Source: Methylomusa anaerophila
GTDB taxonomy: Bacteria > Bacillota > Negativicutes > Sporomusales > Sporomusaceae
Direction of reading: 5' to 3'
Length of the DNA stretch: 64,000 nt
NCBI RefSeq assembly: GCF_003966895.1
Contig: NZ_AP018449.1
Coordinates: forward strand, 4,233,501-4,297,500
Part shown: positions 9,709-18,034 of the stretch, one piece after another
Numbering within the stretch: the first letter of the stretch is position 1
How the letters are laid out: every line of letters begins with the position of its first letter
The notes under the pieces: model-generated
Database searches by the model: none
The model's input: the letters and a program-made list of their open reading frames with translations, nothing else
Told to the model about the DNA's origin: nothing
Program-made: the position numbers and the translations under genes

Positions 9709-10953
9709 TTACGCTTGGTATTTCTTCACCAAAATAGTGGCGTTATGTCCGCCGAAACCAAAGGAGTTGGATAAAGCAACATTAACAACTTGTTCGCGAG
9801 CCTTATTGGGAACATAGTCCAAATCAAGTTCCGGATCCGGGTGTTCAAGGTTAATTGTCGGTGGAATCAGGTTGTTGGCAACAGTAATTACTGTTGCGAT
9901 GCATTCAATGCCTCCAGCCGCACCTAATAAATGTCCCGTCATAGATTTGATTGAGCTGACAGCCAGCTTCTTAACGGCATGTTCGCCAAATAATGCCTTG
10001 ATTGCCAGACTCTCATTTTTATCATTAAGTGGCGTAGAAGTACCGTGAGCATTAATATAATCTATGTCTGAAGGTTGAAGGCCAGCGTCCTTTATGGCCA
10101 GTTCCATACATTTAGCGGCTTGGGTACCTTCGGGGGCGGGAGCGGTAATATGGTAAGCGTCGGCATTAAATCCATAGCCGGCAATCTCGGCATAAATTTT
10201 TGCCCCTCTAGCTTGAGCATGTTCAAGAGTCTCCAAAATCAAAACCCCGGACCCCTCACCCAGAACAAAACCATCGCGGTCTTGGTCAAAGGGGCGGGAT
10301 GCTTTTTCAGGCTCATCATTGCGGGTGGACATGGCTTTCATGGCGCTAAAACCCGCTATGGCCGCGGGAGAGATAGCGGCTTCAGTTCCACCGGCTACCA
10401 TAACGTCGGCATCGCCGCGCTGCAGAATTTTAAAGGCGTCGCCGATAGCGTTTGTGCCGGTGGCGCAGGCAGTAACAACGCAACTGCTTGGACCTTGTAA
10501 ACCAAAAGTGATGGAAGTTTGACCTGTCGCCATATTGGCAATCATCATTGGCACGAAGAATGGGCTAATACGGCCTGGCCCTTTTTCAAACAAAATCTTA
10601 AACTGATCATGCAAAGTTTCCATGCCGCCAATACCGGTCCCAATTAATGTGCCAATGCGGCTGCGGTCTTCTTGGTCCAAATCAATGTCCGAGTCTTCAA
10701 ATGCCATTTTCGTAGCGGCAATGGCAAACTGGACAACACGGTCCATACGTTTTGCTTCTTTTTTGTCTATGTACAACAAAGGATCGAAATCCTTAACTTC
10801 ACCGGCAATCTGAGTGCTGTATTCACTTGGATCAAACCGGGTAATCCTAGTGATTCCCGATTTACCGGCAATAAGCCCTTGCCAAAATGTATCTTTACCA
10901 ATACCGATGGGTGTCACCGCACCAAGACCTGTAACGACAACCCGCTTTTTCAA
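9709..10953 (-). CDS. fabF: Beta-ketoacyl-ACP synthase II
   Basis: FabF condenses malonyl-ACP with the growing acyl chain in fatty-acid elongation. The 414-residue protein has the active-site cysteine in [13 protein letters not shown], and the two catalytic histidines in [11 protein letters not shown] and [16 protein letters not shown]. The start is TTG at 10953, preceded by AAAGAGGTG. It follows the NPD-type flavoprotein gene by 19 bp in the operon acpP > NPD > fabF > rnc. Confidence 0.97.
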   Translation of the reverse strand: MKKRVVVTGLGAVTPIGIGKDTFWQGLIAGKSGITRITRFDPSEYSTQIAGEVKDFDPLLYIDKKEAKRMDRVVQFAIAATKMAFEDSDIDLDQEDRSRIGTLIGTGIGGMETLHDQFKILFEKGPGRISPFFVPMMIANMATGQTSITFGLQGPSSCVVTACATGTNAIGDAFKILQRGDADVMVAGGTEAAISPAAIAGFSAMKAMSTRNDEPEKASRPFDQDRDGFVLGEGSGVLILETLEHAQARGAKIYAEIAGYGFNADAYHITAPAPEGTQAAKCMELAIKDAGLQPSDIDYINAHGTSTPLNDKNESLAIKALFGEHAVKKLAVSSIKSMTGHLLGAAGGIECIATVITVANNLIPPTINLEHPDPELDLDYVPNKAREQVVNVALSNSFGFGGHNATILVKKYQA

Positions 10954-10972
10954 GGATAAACACCTCTTTTAA

Positions 10973-11920
10973 TTAATTGATTTCTTCGACTTCTTTTATG
11001 AGTCTTGCAAATATTTCTTTAACAGGCAATATCTCATGTATTTTATGAACGTACTCACCGGTAAACACTAATCCTGTATCAACATCGCCTTGCTGAGCTC
11101 GAATCAAAGCGTCGATAATGCAAAAATTCTGCGTACAATGCTTTAAGCAGGCAATGCAGTTATCAGATTTATCGGTAGTACTCTCAAGAATTTTCTCAGC
11201 AAATGGATTTTTTATCGCGCGCGCCGGCATACCAACCGGGCTCTTAATTAACACCACATCTTCAGGGCGAGCTTTTAAGTAATATTCTTTTAAGGCTGGA
11301 GCGGCATTGGATTCTTCACTTGCAGCAAATCTCGTTCCCATTTGAACGCCATCCGCCCCCAGTTTCATAACTTCCGCAATATCTTGTCCGTTCATGATGC
11401 CGCCGGCTGCAATTACCGGGATATTGACGGCTTTCTTAACATCAGGTATTAATGCTTTTATTGACTTATCTGTACCCAAATGCCCACCTGCTTCTCCACC
11501 TTCAACGATAATGGCAGATGCGCCCAATGATTCAGAAATTTTGGCCAATTTAGCAGTAGAAACTATAGGAACGATAGGAGTACCAGACTCTTTTCCCATC
11601 CCAAACATATCTCGCGAAAAACCTGCGCCTGCAACTACCAGATCAATACCTTCTTGAATGGCTGTTTTTACCAGTCCGGCGAATTGCCTGGCGGCAACCA
11701 TTGCATTGATACCGATAATTCCTTTGGTTAAGGAGCGAGCCAAACAAATCTCATGGCGTAGTTCATCAAACGTCATACCCGATGCAGCAATCAGTCCAAT
11801 TCCTCCGGCCTCCGCAACAGCAGCAGCCAAGCGGGCTGTAGAAAGACGTATAGCCATCCCGCCCTGAATAATCGGTATCTTGGCCACATGCTGGCCTATC
11901 TTAAGTTCTGGAAGCTTCAA
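10973..11920 (-). CDS. NPD/FabK-like flavoprotein with C-terminal Cys cluster
   Basis: This FMN-binding TIM-barrel protein belongs to the nitronate monooxygenase/enoyl-ACP reductase II superfamily. It shows the N-terminal PIIQGGMA, the GGEAGGHLG phosphate loop and AAGGIMNGQDI followed by GVQMGTRFAAS. Unlike the canonical FabK upstream, it carries a cluster CIACLKHC...NFC near residue 265. The start is set at TTG 11920 (MKLPELKIG) because GGAGGAG lies seven bases upstream; a longer frame opens at 11944. Its place between acpP and fabF suggests a role in fatty-acid synthesis, but its substrate cannot be read from the sequence. Confidence 0.85.
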   Translation of the reverse strand: MKLPELKIGQHVAKIPIIQGGMAIRLSTARLAAAVAEAGGIGLIAASGMTFDELRHEICLARSLTKGIIGINAMVAARQFAGLVKTAIQEGIDLVVAGAGFSRDMFGMGKESGTPIVPIVSTAKLAKISESLGASAIIVEGGEAGGHLGTDKSIKALIPDVKKAVNIPVIAAGGIMNGQDIAEVMKLGADGVQMGTRFAASEESNAAPALKEYYLKARPEDVVLIKSPVGMPARAIKNPFAEKILESTTDKSDNCIACLKHCTQNFCIIDALIRAQQGDVDTGLVFTGEYVHKIHEILPVKEIFARLIKEVEEIN

Positions 11921-11964
11921 GTAACAACTCCTCCAATCAATCAAAGCACATCCTGCACCGCGTA

Positions 11965-12047
11965 ATTACCTTTAAGAAAGTCCCGCGAAAAAGCATCATT
12001 ACAATTCACGCCATTCACGGGACTTTCTACCATTCCGGTAAGGTAAT
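11965..12047. repeat. Nested inverted repeat between acpP and the NPD gene
   Basis: ATTACCTT and AAGGTAAT form the outer arms. AGAAAGTCCCG (11975-11985) and CGGGACTTTCT (12018-12028) form a perfect 11-bp inner stem that extends three more pairs after one mismatch. There is no T run on either strand, so it is not a standard terminator. It could act in mRNA processing or be a relic mobile repeat. Confidence 0.75.
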
Positions 12048-12079
12048 CAATCTTACATTAGACGCTGACAAATTGTAGA

Positions 12080-12316
12080 TTAACCCTGTTTTTCTTTGTC
12101 TATGTACTCCACAGCGTCCTTAACCGTTTTAATTCTTTCTGCCACTTCATCAGGAATTTCAATACTGAATTCCTCTTCGAAGGCCATAATTAATTCAACA
12201 ATATCCAGGGAGTCAGCGCCAAGGTCATCAATAAATGTGGAATTCATAGTAACATCAGCTTCATCTACACCAAGTTGTTCAACTACAATCTCTTTAACTT
12301 TATCAAAAGTTGTCAT
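12080..12316 (-). CDS. acpP: Acyl carrier protein
   Basis: AcpP carries acyl chains on a phosphopantetheine arm during fatty-acid synthesis. The 78-residue acidic protein has the attachment serine in the [10 protein letters not shown] motif (about residues 35-44). The start is ATG 12316 ([11 protein letters not shown]), with GGAGGTGA five bases upstream. The GTG nine bases earlier is part of that ribosome site. It follows fabG by 46 bp, and a structured region separates it from the next operon gene. Confidence 0.97.
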   Translation of the reverse strand: MTTFDKVKEIVVEQLGVDEADVTMNSTFIDDLGADSLDIVELIMAFEEEFSIEIPDEVAERIKTVKDAVEYIDKEKQG

Positions 12317-12362
12317 GATGTTCACCTCCTTCCAAGAGAAATATAAATATCTTCTATTATAT

Positions 12363-13106
12363 TTACATTACCATACCACCGTCAATGTTTATTGTCTGCC
12401 CAGTAATGTAATTTGCCGAGTCGGAGGCTAGAAACACTACAGCCGCGGCAACGTCCTCCGGTGCCCCCAGTTTTCCCAAAGGAATTTTGGCAGATAGATC
12501 ACTTTTCACTTGCTCCGATAATCCATGGGTCATATCCGTGCCAATGAAACCGGGAGCAATAGCATTTACTGTGATGTTACGGGAAGCCAGTTCTCTGGCC
12601 ATAGACTTGGTAAAACCGATAACCCCGGCTTTGGCAGCCGCATAATTGGCTTGCCCAATATTTCCCATCAGGCCAACGACAGAGGTTATATTGATAATTT
12701 TGCCGCTTTTTTGCTTCATCATAATCCGGGAAACAGCTTTTGTGCAATAGTATATACCTTTTAGGTTCGTATTCATTACTGCATCCCAATCTTCGTCCTT
12801 CATCCGCATAAGTAAATTATCACGGGTAATTCCCGCATTGTTGACCAATATATCAATTTTACGGAAAGTATCCATAGTTTGCTTTACCATGGCCTCAACA
12901 GCCTCGCCTTTAGAGATATCTGCCTGAATGGTAATCGCTTGGCCACCATTTTGCGTAATGATGGCCTCCACTTCTTGGGCGGCCGCGACATTACCGGCAT
13001 AATTAATGACTACCTTAGCACCGACTTTAGCAAGCATAATAGCTGTCGCCCGGCCAATCCCCCGGGACGCTCCGGTAACAATTGCCACTTTGCCATCTAA
13101 ATGCAT
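12363..13106 (-). CDS. fabG: 3-oxoacyl-ACP reductase
   Basis: FabG is the NADPH-dependent ketoreductase of the elongation cycle. The 247-residue short-chain dehydrogenase has the TGASRGIG nucleotide-binding motif (about residue 12), NNAG near residue 88, the catalytic serine in ITSVVG, and the YAAAKAG catalytic Tyr/Lys pair near residue 154. The ATG at 13106 ([12 protein letters not shown]) has a GGAGG site nine bases upstream. A 23-codon ORF ends one base before this start, so translation may be coupled to it. Confidence 0.97.
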   Translation of the reverse strand: MHLDGKVAIVTGASRGIGRATAIMLAKVGAKVVINYAGNVAAAQEVEAIITQNGGQAITIQADISKGEAVEAMVKQTMDTFRKIDILVNNAGITRDNLLMRMKDEDWDAVMNTNLKGIYYCTKAVSRIMMKQKSGKIINITSVVGLMGNIGQANYAAAKAGVIGFTKSMARELASRNITVNAIAPGFIGTDMTHGLSEQVKSDLSAKIPLGKLGAPEDVAAAVVFLASDSANYITGQTINIDGGMVM

Positions 13107-13107
13107 T

Positions 13108-13179
13108 TTAACGAACCTCCTTGAAATAATCAAGGGCTTTTTCCAAGGAAATAAGATCTTCAATATTCAACTTACCCAT
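13108..13179 (-). CDS. Possible 23-residue ORF upstream of fabG
   Basis: An ATG at 13179 with GGAGG upstream opens a 23-codon frame (MGKLNIEDLISLEKALDYFK...) ending in TAA one base before the fabG start. The fabG ribosome site lies inside its last codons. It fills the position where fabD is normally found in fab operons, but it shows no resemblance to FabD. It may be a translational coupler, a small protein or a gene remnant. I cannot assign a function. Confidence 0.45.
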   Translation of the reverse strand: MGKLNIEDLISLEKALDYFKEVR

Positions 13180-13214
13180 GCTAGATAACCTCCATCCATA
13201 ATAACCAGTAGTGG

Positions 13215-14162
13215 TTAACGACCCACAAGCCTATTTAAATCGGCAATAATTTTAGGTACGTTCTGAACTATGTCTTGAACGATGTCATCAACAGGTCTTA
13301 TGTCGTTAATCATTCCGGCCACCTGGCCAACCATGACGGAACCATATTCCGTGTCCCCGTTGCAAACTGCGGCTTGCAGTTTCCCTGCGCCTAACCGATC
13401 AAGCTCTTCGGCAGAAGCCCCTTGCCTTTCCAGTTCTTCGAACTCACGCGTCAATTTGTTGGCAATAACTCTTACCGGATGTCCGGTTGATATTCCAGTA
13501 ACTATTGTTGATCTTTCTTTCGCTTTCAATATTGCTTCCTTATAGTTGCCATGGGCTGTACACTCTTTCGAAGCAGCAAATAATGTTCCCAATTGTACGC
13601 CTTGTGCGCCTAAAGTAAGAGCGGCAATTACCCCCCGGGCATCGCCAATTCCTCCGGCTGCAATTACTGGAACGCTTACTGCGTCAACAACTTGTGGCAC
13701 CAAAGCCATTGTAGTCACCATCCCGACATGCCCGCCGCTTTCCATACCTTCGGCAATTACAGCGTCCACACCTACGCGTTCTAATCGTTTGGCCAAAGCA
13801 ACCGATGCAACAACAGGAATTACCTTGGTTCCAATACTTTTTAAAGTCGGGATATATTCACCCGGATTTCCGGCGCCGGTAGTCACTACTGGTACTCTTT
13901 CATCTACAACTACTTGCATTACTTCCTTCACAAAAGGAGATCTCAGCATAATATTTACGCCAAAAGGCTTTGCCGTTAATTCTTTTACTTGTCTAATTTC
14001 ATTCTGCAGGGCGTCAGGCGGCATATGCCCGGCACCAATCACGCCTAATCCTCCGGCCTTAGACACCGCCGCTGCCAATTCAGCTGTTGCAACCCAGGCC
14101 ATTCCCCCTTGTAAAATGGGATATTCAATATTTAATAATTGGCACAGTTTTGTTTCAAACAA
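13215..14162 (-). CDS. fabK: Enoyl-ACP reductase II (FabK)
   Basis: FabK is the FMN-dependent enoyl reductase that completes each fatty-acid elongation cycle in organisms without FabI. The 315-residue protein has [11 protein letters not shown] (about residues 15-25), GMESGGHVG and [21 protein letters not shown], typical of the FabK barrel. It starts at TTG 14162, with AAGGAGG nine bases upstream, and overlaps the fabH 3' end by 8 bp. It lies in the fapR-plsX-fabH-fabK-fabG-acpP operon. Confidence 0.93.
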   Translation of the reverse strand: MFETKLCQLLNIEYPILQGGMAWVATAELAAAVSKAGGLGVIGAGHMPPDALQNEIRQVKELTAKPFGVNIMLRSPFVKEVMQVVVDERVPVVTTGAGNPGEYIPTLKSIGTKVIPVVASVALAKRLERVGVDAVIAEGMESGGHVGMVTTMALVPQVVDAVSVPVIAAGGIGDARGVIAALTLGAQGVQLGTLFAASKECTAHGNYKEAILKAKERSTIVTGISTGHPVRVIANKLTREFEELERQGASAEELDRLGAGKLQAAVCNGDTEYGSVMVGQVAGMINDIRPVDDIVQDIVQNVPKIIADLNRLVGR

Positions 14163-15171
14163 TAGTGTCGGCCTCCTTACACCATTTTATTACACATGAT
14201 GCCCAGGTGAGCCCAGCACCAAACCCAACCAGTACTACGATGTCGCCATCTTTAACCTTACCCGCACGTACGGCTTCCTCCATAGCAATAGGGATAGATG
14301 CTGCTGAAGTGTTACCATACCTGTCGACATTGACAATAACTTTATCCATCGTCAGCTTTAGACGCTTGGCGGCCGATTGAATAATCCGGATGTTGGCTTG
14401 ATGCGGTATAAAACAATTTACATCTTCGGGGTGCAATCCCGCGTTTTCTAATGCCTTCAAAGCCGCCGCCCCCATGATTTTTACAGCAAATTTAAACACT
14501 TCGTTGCCATTCATATGAATAAAGTGCATTTTCGAGGCTACTGTTTCAGCAGTAGAAGGATTACGTGAACCACCGGCAGGAAGCTTCAAAAGATCGCCAC
14601 CGGTTCCGTCTGCCCCAAGATGAATTCCTAATATTCCGCAACCCGGCATTGTTTCTCCCAGTACTGCGGCACCGGCGCCATCACCAAACAAAACGCAAGT
14701 ATTACGGTCAGTCCAGTCCATAATTTTCGACAAAGTTTCGGCCCCTATAACCAGCACCCTGCGGTACAAACCGGTTTTAACAAATTGAGCGCCAGCAGTC
14801 AATGCGTATACAAAACCTGAACAGCCGGCAGCCAAGTCAAAAGCAGCAGCCTTAATCGCCTTGATGTTGTCTTGAACTAAACAGGCAACTGAAGGAAAAA
14901 ACATATCAGGTGTAGCTGTCGCTACAATAATTAGATCTATATCGGCAGCGCTCAACCCGGCATCAGCCAGAGCCCTCTCTGCTGCCCGGGTCGCCAAATC
15001 GGATGTAGCGGTATGGACAGCAGCGACGCGACGTTCCTTAATACCTGTGCGCTCAACAATCCACTCGTCGGAAGTATCAACGATTTTCTCCAGATCTTTA
15101 TTCGTTAACACTTTATCCGGTACATAACTCCCGATACCAAGTATTCCAACTGCTATTTCATTCTCTTTCAA
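14155..15171 (-). CDS. fabH: Beta-ketoacyl-ACP synthase III
   Basis: FabH starts fatty-acid synthesis by condensing an acyl-CoA primer with malonyl-ACP. The protein carries the active-site Cys in [12 protein letters not shown] (about residue 116), His in PHQANIRI and Asn in [12 protein letters not shown] choose TTG 15171 ([12 protein letters not shown]), nine bases after GAGGAGGAGG, giving 338 residues. The longer frame from 15195 would begin with an unlikely RRRR stretch that encodes the ribosome site. It overlaps plsX by 14 bp and fabK by 8 bp. Confidence 0.95.
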   Translation of the reverse strand: MKENEIAVGILGIGSYVPDKVLTNKDLEKIVDTSDEWIVERTGIKERRVAAVHTATSDLATRAAERALADAGLSAADIDLIIVATATPDMFFPSVACLVQDNIKAIKAAAFDLAAGCSGFVYALTAGAQFVKTGLYRRVLVIGAETLSKIMDWTDRNTCVLFGDGAGAAVLGETMPGCGILGIHLGADGTGGDLLKLPAGGSRNPSTAETVASKMHFIHMNGNEVFKFAVKIMGAAALKALENAGLHPEDVNCFIPHQANIRIIQSAAKRLKLTMDKVIVNVDRYGNTSAASIPIAMEEAVRAGKVKDGDIVVLVGFGAGLTWASCVIKWCKEADTIV

Positions 15172-16189
15172 TGATAATGTCCTCCTCCTCCTCAATGTTT
15201 TCGCGAATATGTTCTACAACTTTTTGTTCTGTAAATTCGTAAGCTACACGAATAGCATTCTTAACTGCTTTAGCTTTGGAACTACCATGACAGATAATAA
15301 AACCGCCTTTTACTCCTAGAAGCGGTGCCCCCCCATACTCTGCGTCATCCAGCTTCTTCATGAGTCCTTTCAAGGCGGGAATTACTAACATGGAGGCTAT
15401 CTTAGTAAAAAAACCACTTGCTTTTATTGACTCCTTGACTAATTGCATAATCATACTGGCTAAACCTTCCCCAACTTTTAAAACAATATTCCCGACAAAA
15501 CCATCACAAACAACCACATTAACCGTTCCTGTCGGAATATCTCTTCCTTCTACATTGCCGACAAAGTTAATTGTATGGAGTTGTTTAAGTAAAGGATAGG
15601 TTGCCAGCACCTGCTCATTACCCTTAGTTTCTTCTTCGCCGATATTTAACAACCCAACGCGCGGATTTGGAATATTTAGAACATATTCAGCATAAATGGA
15701 GCCCATAATTGCGCCTTGTACCAAATGTTTAGGTTTGCTGTCCACATTTGCGCCTGAATCTAAAAGCACGGTAGTTGTCCCGATAAGATTTGGAATTGGT
15801 GTAGCGATGGCAGGACGCTCAATACCGGGAATGCGCCCCAATATGAATAATGCCGCAGCAACCGCTGCTCCTGTGCTACCAGCCGAGATGACCACATCAC
15901 ATACACGCTCTGCTACAAGACGGGTTGCAACTACAACAGAAGCATCTTTCTTTTTTCGGATGGCAACCCCGGGGTGCTCGTTCATTTCTATGACTTCACT
16001 GGCATGGTGCACAGCAATGTTTAAGTCCTTGCCGCCATGCTGTTCAAGAGCCCGAACAATTTTATCCTTCTCACCAACCAACACAATTTCAAGATTAATT
16101 TCGGAGTAATCTTTTGCGGCTTGGATTGCCCCCTTAACAATTTCGTCAGGAGCAAAATCGCCCCCCATAGCATCTATGGCAACCCTCAT
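15158..16189 (-). CDS. plsX: Phosphate acyltransferase PlsX
   Basis: PlsX converts acyl-ACP to acyl-phosphate for phospholipid synthesis. The N-terminus [20 protein letters not shown] and the internal [18 protein letters not shown] and [10 protein letters not shown] segments are family hallmarks. ATG 16189 has GGGAGATTATTA upstream; the longer frame from 16258 has no such support and runs into fapR. The result is 343 residues. It is the second gene of the fapR operon and overlaps fabH. Confidence 0.96.
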   Translation of the reverse strand: MRVAIDAMGGDFAPDEIVKGAIQAAKDYSEINLEIVLVGEKDKIVRALEQHGGKDLNIAVHHASEVIEMNEHPGVAIRKKKDASVVVATRLVAERVCDVVISAGSTGAAVAAALFILGRIPGIERPAIATPIPNLIGTTTVLLDSGANVDSKPKHLVQGAIMGSIYAEYVLNIPNPRVGLLNIGEEETKGNEQVLATYPLLKQLHTINFVGNVEGRDIPTGTVNVVVCDGFVGNIVLKVGEGLASMIMQLVKESIKASGFFTKIASMLVIPALKGLMKKLDDAEYGGAPLLGVKGGFIICHGSSKAKAVKNAIRVAYEFTEQKVVEHIRENIEEEEDIIIERE

Positions 16190-16251
16190 TAATAATCTCC
16201 CTTCGCACACCGGTTTACGACAAGCCGAGTTAGCGCACTTGTTAAAAGACG

Positions 16252-16806
16252 CTAACAATCCTGAGATACCATTATAAATTTAGCCCGAAACACTTCCTGA
16301 ACTTCATTTCTAGTCTTTACCCAAATAAAAGATTTATTGCCTCTTTTTTTAACGATTTCCGCTTTGGCTACCAGTTTTTCTCCTTCACGAACCGGAACTT
16401 TATACTTAATATTGGCTATTCCTGTAACTGCAAGCGATGCGTCGATAATCGCCAAAGCAAGTGAATTAGCTTGGGCAAATATGTAATGACCGCGAGCAAT
16501 CTTCGTTTTTTCAAACACCATGTCAGACGTTACAACCATCAGCGAGATTCCGGACTTACCCAGTTCCAAATCAATAATATCTCCCACAACATCGGCACTG
16601 GCAATTGTTTTTAGTTTATCCCGGGCTTCCTCTGCCATTTGTTTGGTCCGCTCCCGAACTTCGGGAATACCTAATTCCAGCCGGTCTAACCTAATGGTTT
16701 GAATGCTTACTCCTAGGCATACCGCCAATTCCTCATCAGTATAAAACGGAGAATCATGAAGTTTTTCTTTCAGCAACTCTTGTCTTATTTTCTTGTGAAC
16801 CCGCAC
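16252..16806 (-). CDS. fapR: Fatty-acid biosynthesis transcriptional repressor FapR
   Basis: FapR represses fab and pls genes and is released by malonyl-CoA. The 184-residue protein has an N-terminal DeoR-like helix-turn-helix (YTDEELAVCLGVSIQTIRLDR, about residues 22-42, with flanking basic residues). The C-terminal hotdog domain binds the inducer (YIFAQANSLALAIIDA region). The start is GTG 16806, with AGGTGATG upstream. The gene begins a transcript after the rpmF terminator, and its promoter carries a palindrome that may be an autoregulatory site. Confidence 0.95.
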   Translation of the reverse strand: MRVHKKIRQELLKEKLHDSPFYTDEELAVCLGVSIQTIRLDRLELGIPEVRERTKQMAEEARDKLKTIASADVVGDIIDLELGKSGISLMVVTSDMVFEKTKIARGHYIFAQANSLALAIIDASLAVTGIANIKYKVPVREGEKLVAKAEIVKKRGNKSFIWVKTRNEVQEVFRAKFIMVSQDC

Positions 16807-16846
16807 TATAGCATCACCTAGTTTTAGCAGTAAGTAATATAACCAA

Positions 16847-16887
16847 TTTATAGTATTTATTATAGCCAGTAACTACTATAAAATCAA
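16847..16887 (-). promoter_or_regulatory. fapR promoter with overlapping palindrome
   Basis: On the minus strand TTGATT (16882-16887) and TATAAT (16859-16864) are spaced 17 bp, a good vegetative promoter 53-80 bp upstream of fapR. TTTATAGTA (16847-16855) and TACTATAAA (16874-16882) form a perfect 9-bp inverted repeat flanking the -10 box, with an 18-bp spacer. The position suits a repressor site. It does not obviously match the Bacillus FapR consensus. Confidence 0.75.
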
Positions 16888-16932
16888 GAAAAAAAGAGAG
16901 CAAGATAAAAGTCCGCACCTGCTATCTTGCTC
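16888..16932 (-). terminator. Intrinsic terminator after rpmF
   Basis: GAGCAAGATA (16898-16907) and TATCTTGCTC (16923-16932) form a perfect 10-bp stem with a 15-nt loop. On the minus strand they are followed by TCTTTTTTTC. The terminator separates yceD-rpmF from the fapR promoter that begins immediately after it. Confidence 0.9.
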
Positions 16933-16945
16933 ACCTAAAATGATA

Positions 16946-17122
16946 TTATTCAGCTTGAATTACAACTTTACCATTATAATGACCACATTCTGAGCATACG
17001 CGATGTGGCATTTTCATTTCATGACACTGGGGACATTCAACCAACCCTGGGACGGTTAATTTCCAATTAGCACGACGCTTATCCCGACGTGACTTCGACA
17101 TTTTACGCTTAGGTACCGCCAT
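16946..17122 (-). CDS. rpmF: 50S ribosomal protein L32
   Basis: This 58-residue bL32 starts [20 protein letters not shown] and contains a zinc-ribbon CPQC...CSEC (about residues 30-46), so it is the zinc-binding (C+) form. The ribosome site AAGGAGGTGG is almost ideal. It follows yceD in the common yceD-rpmF-fapR/plsX order, with a family B repeat in the gap. A strong terminator ends the transcript. Confidence 0.97.
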   Translation of the reverse strand: MAVPKRKMSKSRRDKRRANWKLTVPGLVECPQCHEMKMPHRVCSECGHYNGKVVIQAE

Positions 17123-17179
17123 CTATTTCCACCTCCTTAACTGCATCAAAAAAGCATAGGCAATAACAAGCTGCTATCC

Positions 17180-17344
17180 CTAGTGAACTGTCTACTCTGA
17201 AATCATAATTACTTCACGGGCCTTTTTCCGTAATGCTTCGTTGTCGTCAGCTTACATATATCCGATATGCGCGCCTCCTCCGCCTCGCCTTGCGAAAAAA
17301 TTCCCGCGAATTCTTTTACGCTTTCAAAGTAAACAGACCACTAG
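17180..17344. repeat. Family B palindromic repeat, copy B1
   Basis: This roughly 165-bp element begins CTAGTGAACTGTCTACTCTG and ends in CTTTCAAAGTAAACAGACCA followed by CTAG, which are inverted repeats. The inner arms pair CACGGGCC..TTTTTCCG with a CGAAAAAA..TTCCCGCG segment. The centre has the conserved TTGTCGTCAGCTTACATAT and GATATGCGCGCCTCC. Copy B2 (59990-60154) has the same length and core. The right end overlaps the yceD stop codon. Confidence 0.9.
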
Positions 17345-17871
17345 TCAAATAATTTACCTAATGCCAAAAAGCGCGGATCTATTTTATTTTCCCGGCAATT
17401 ACAGGTTGTAAAATTCAAATTTACACCACAATCCGGACATAATCCCAAACAATCTTCGCTGCATAAAATTTTTAAAGGCTCAGATAACAGAAGAGTTTCC
17501 CAAATTAGTTCGGTTATGTCAATTTCGTCGTCGGAAAAAAAATATATATCTTTATTATCAGTAGTATCATAGACATCTGCAGCATTAGAGTCTGCTTCTC
17601 TATAATCTGCAACAAATGGCAAATCTAAATTAACTGTTACCTGTTCAAGACATCTACTACAACACTGGTTAACGGTGGCGAAAACCATTCCTTGTACTTC
17701 AAAAAGCGAGCCCGCTCCTTTGTTAGTAACGAAACCTTCAACCTTTACATGCCCGCTCGCCCAAAAAGAATCCCTGCTTTCTTTGGCAAGTACAGATTCA
17801 ATTGGGGCGTCAAAAGAAAAAGGTTGACTGCTGCTGGCGCTGCTCTTTATGGGCAAAATCTTAATTTTCAT
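17341..17871 (-). CDS. yceD: YceD/DUF177 family metal-binding protein
   Basis: This 176-residue DUF177 protein usually sits upstream of rpmF and is linked to 23S rRNA accumulation in bacteria and plastids. Zinc-type cysteine pairs are visible: CCSRC near residue 77 and CSEDCLGLCPDCG near residue 145. I choose ATG 17871 (MKIKILPIKS), six bases after GAGGTGG, over an in-frame ATG five codons earlier. The TAG stop codon is formed by the CTAG end of family B repeat B1, so the insertion may have set or trimmed the C-terminus. Confidence 0.88.
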   Translation of the reverse strand: MKIKILPIKSSASSSQPFSFDAPIESVLAKESRDSFWASGHVKVEGFVTNKGAGSLFEVQGMVFATVNQCCSRCLEQVTVNLDLPFVADYREADSNAADVYDTTDNKDIYFFSDDEIDITELIWETLLLSEPLKILCSEDCLGLCPDCGVNLNFTTCNCRENKIDPRFLALGKLFD

Positions 17872-17964
17872 CAAATTCCACCTCAACCTTCATCTATTAT
17901 AGCGATAGCACTATGCTTTGTCAAGCCGATAAGCACGGGGTAAATTTATTTCGCCGGGTTGGGA

Positions 17965-18010
17965 AACAAAAAAGAAACAGCGCAGGGAACGCCCAGTCGT
18001 TCCCTGCGCT
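17965..18010 (-). terminator. Intrinsic terminator after ackA
   Basis: AGCGCAGGGAACG and CGTTCCCTGCGCT (17979-17991 and 17998-18010) form a perfect 13-bp GC-rich stem with a 6-nt loop. On the minus strand they are followed by GTTTCTTTTTTG. It ends the ackA transcript. Confidence 0.92.
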
Positions 18011-18034
18011 AAACTAAAAAGATTTGAATTATAT

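Noticed and set aside
10075..10500. A 141-codon plus-strand frame opposite fabF.
   Set aside because: It is antisense to a full FabF gene and has no independent support.
13546..14199. A 217-codon plus-strand frame opposite fabK.
   Set aside because: It is antisense to a clear FabK gene, is low-complexity (Ala/Pro/Thr/Ile-rich) and has no ribosome site; it is a coding shadow.
16807..16900. A match to the classical Bacillus FapR operator near fapR.
   Set aside because: The palindrome present does not fit the known TTAGTACC-type consensus, so it was reported only as an unassigned operator.
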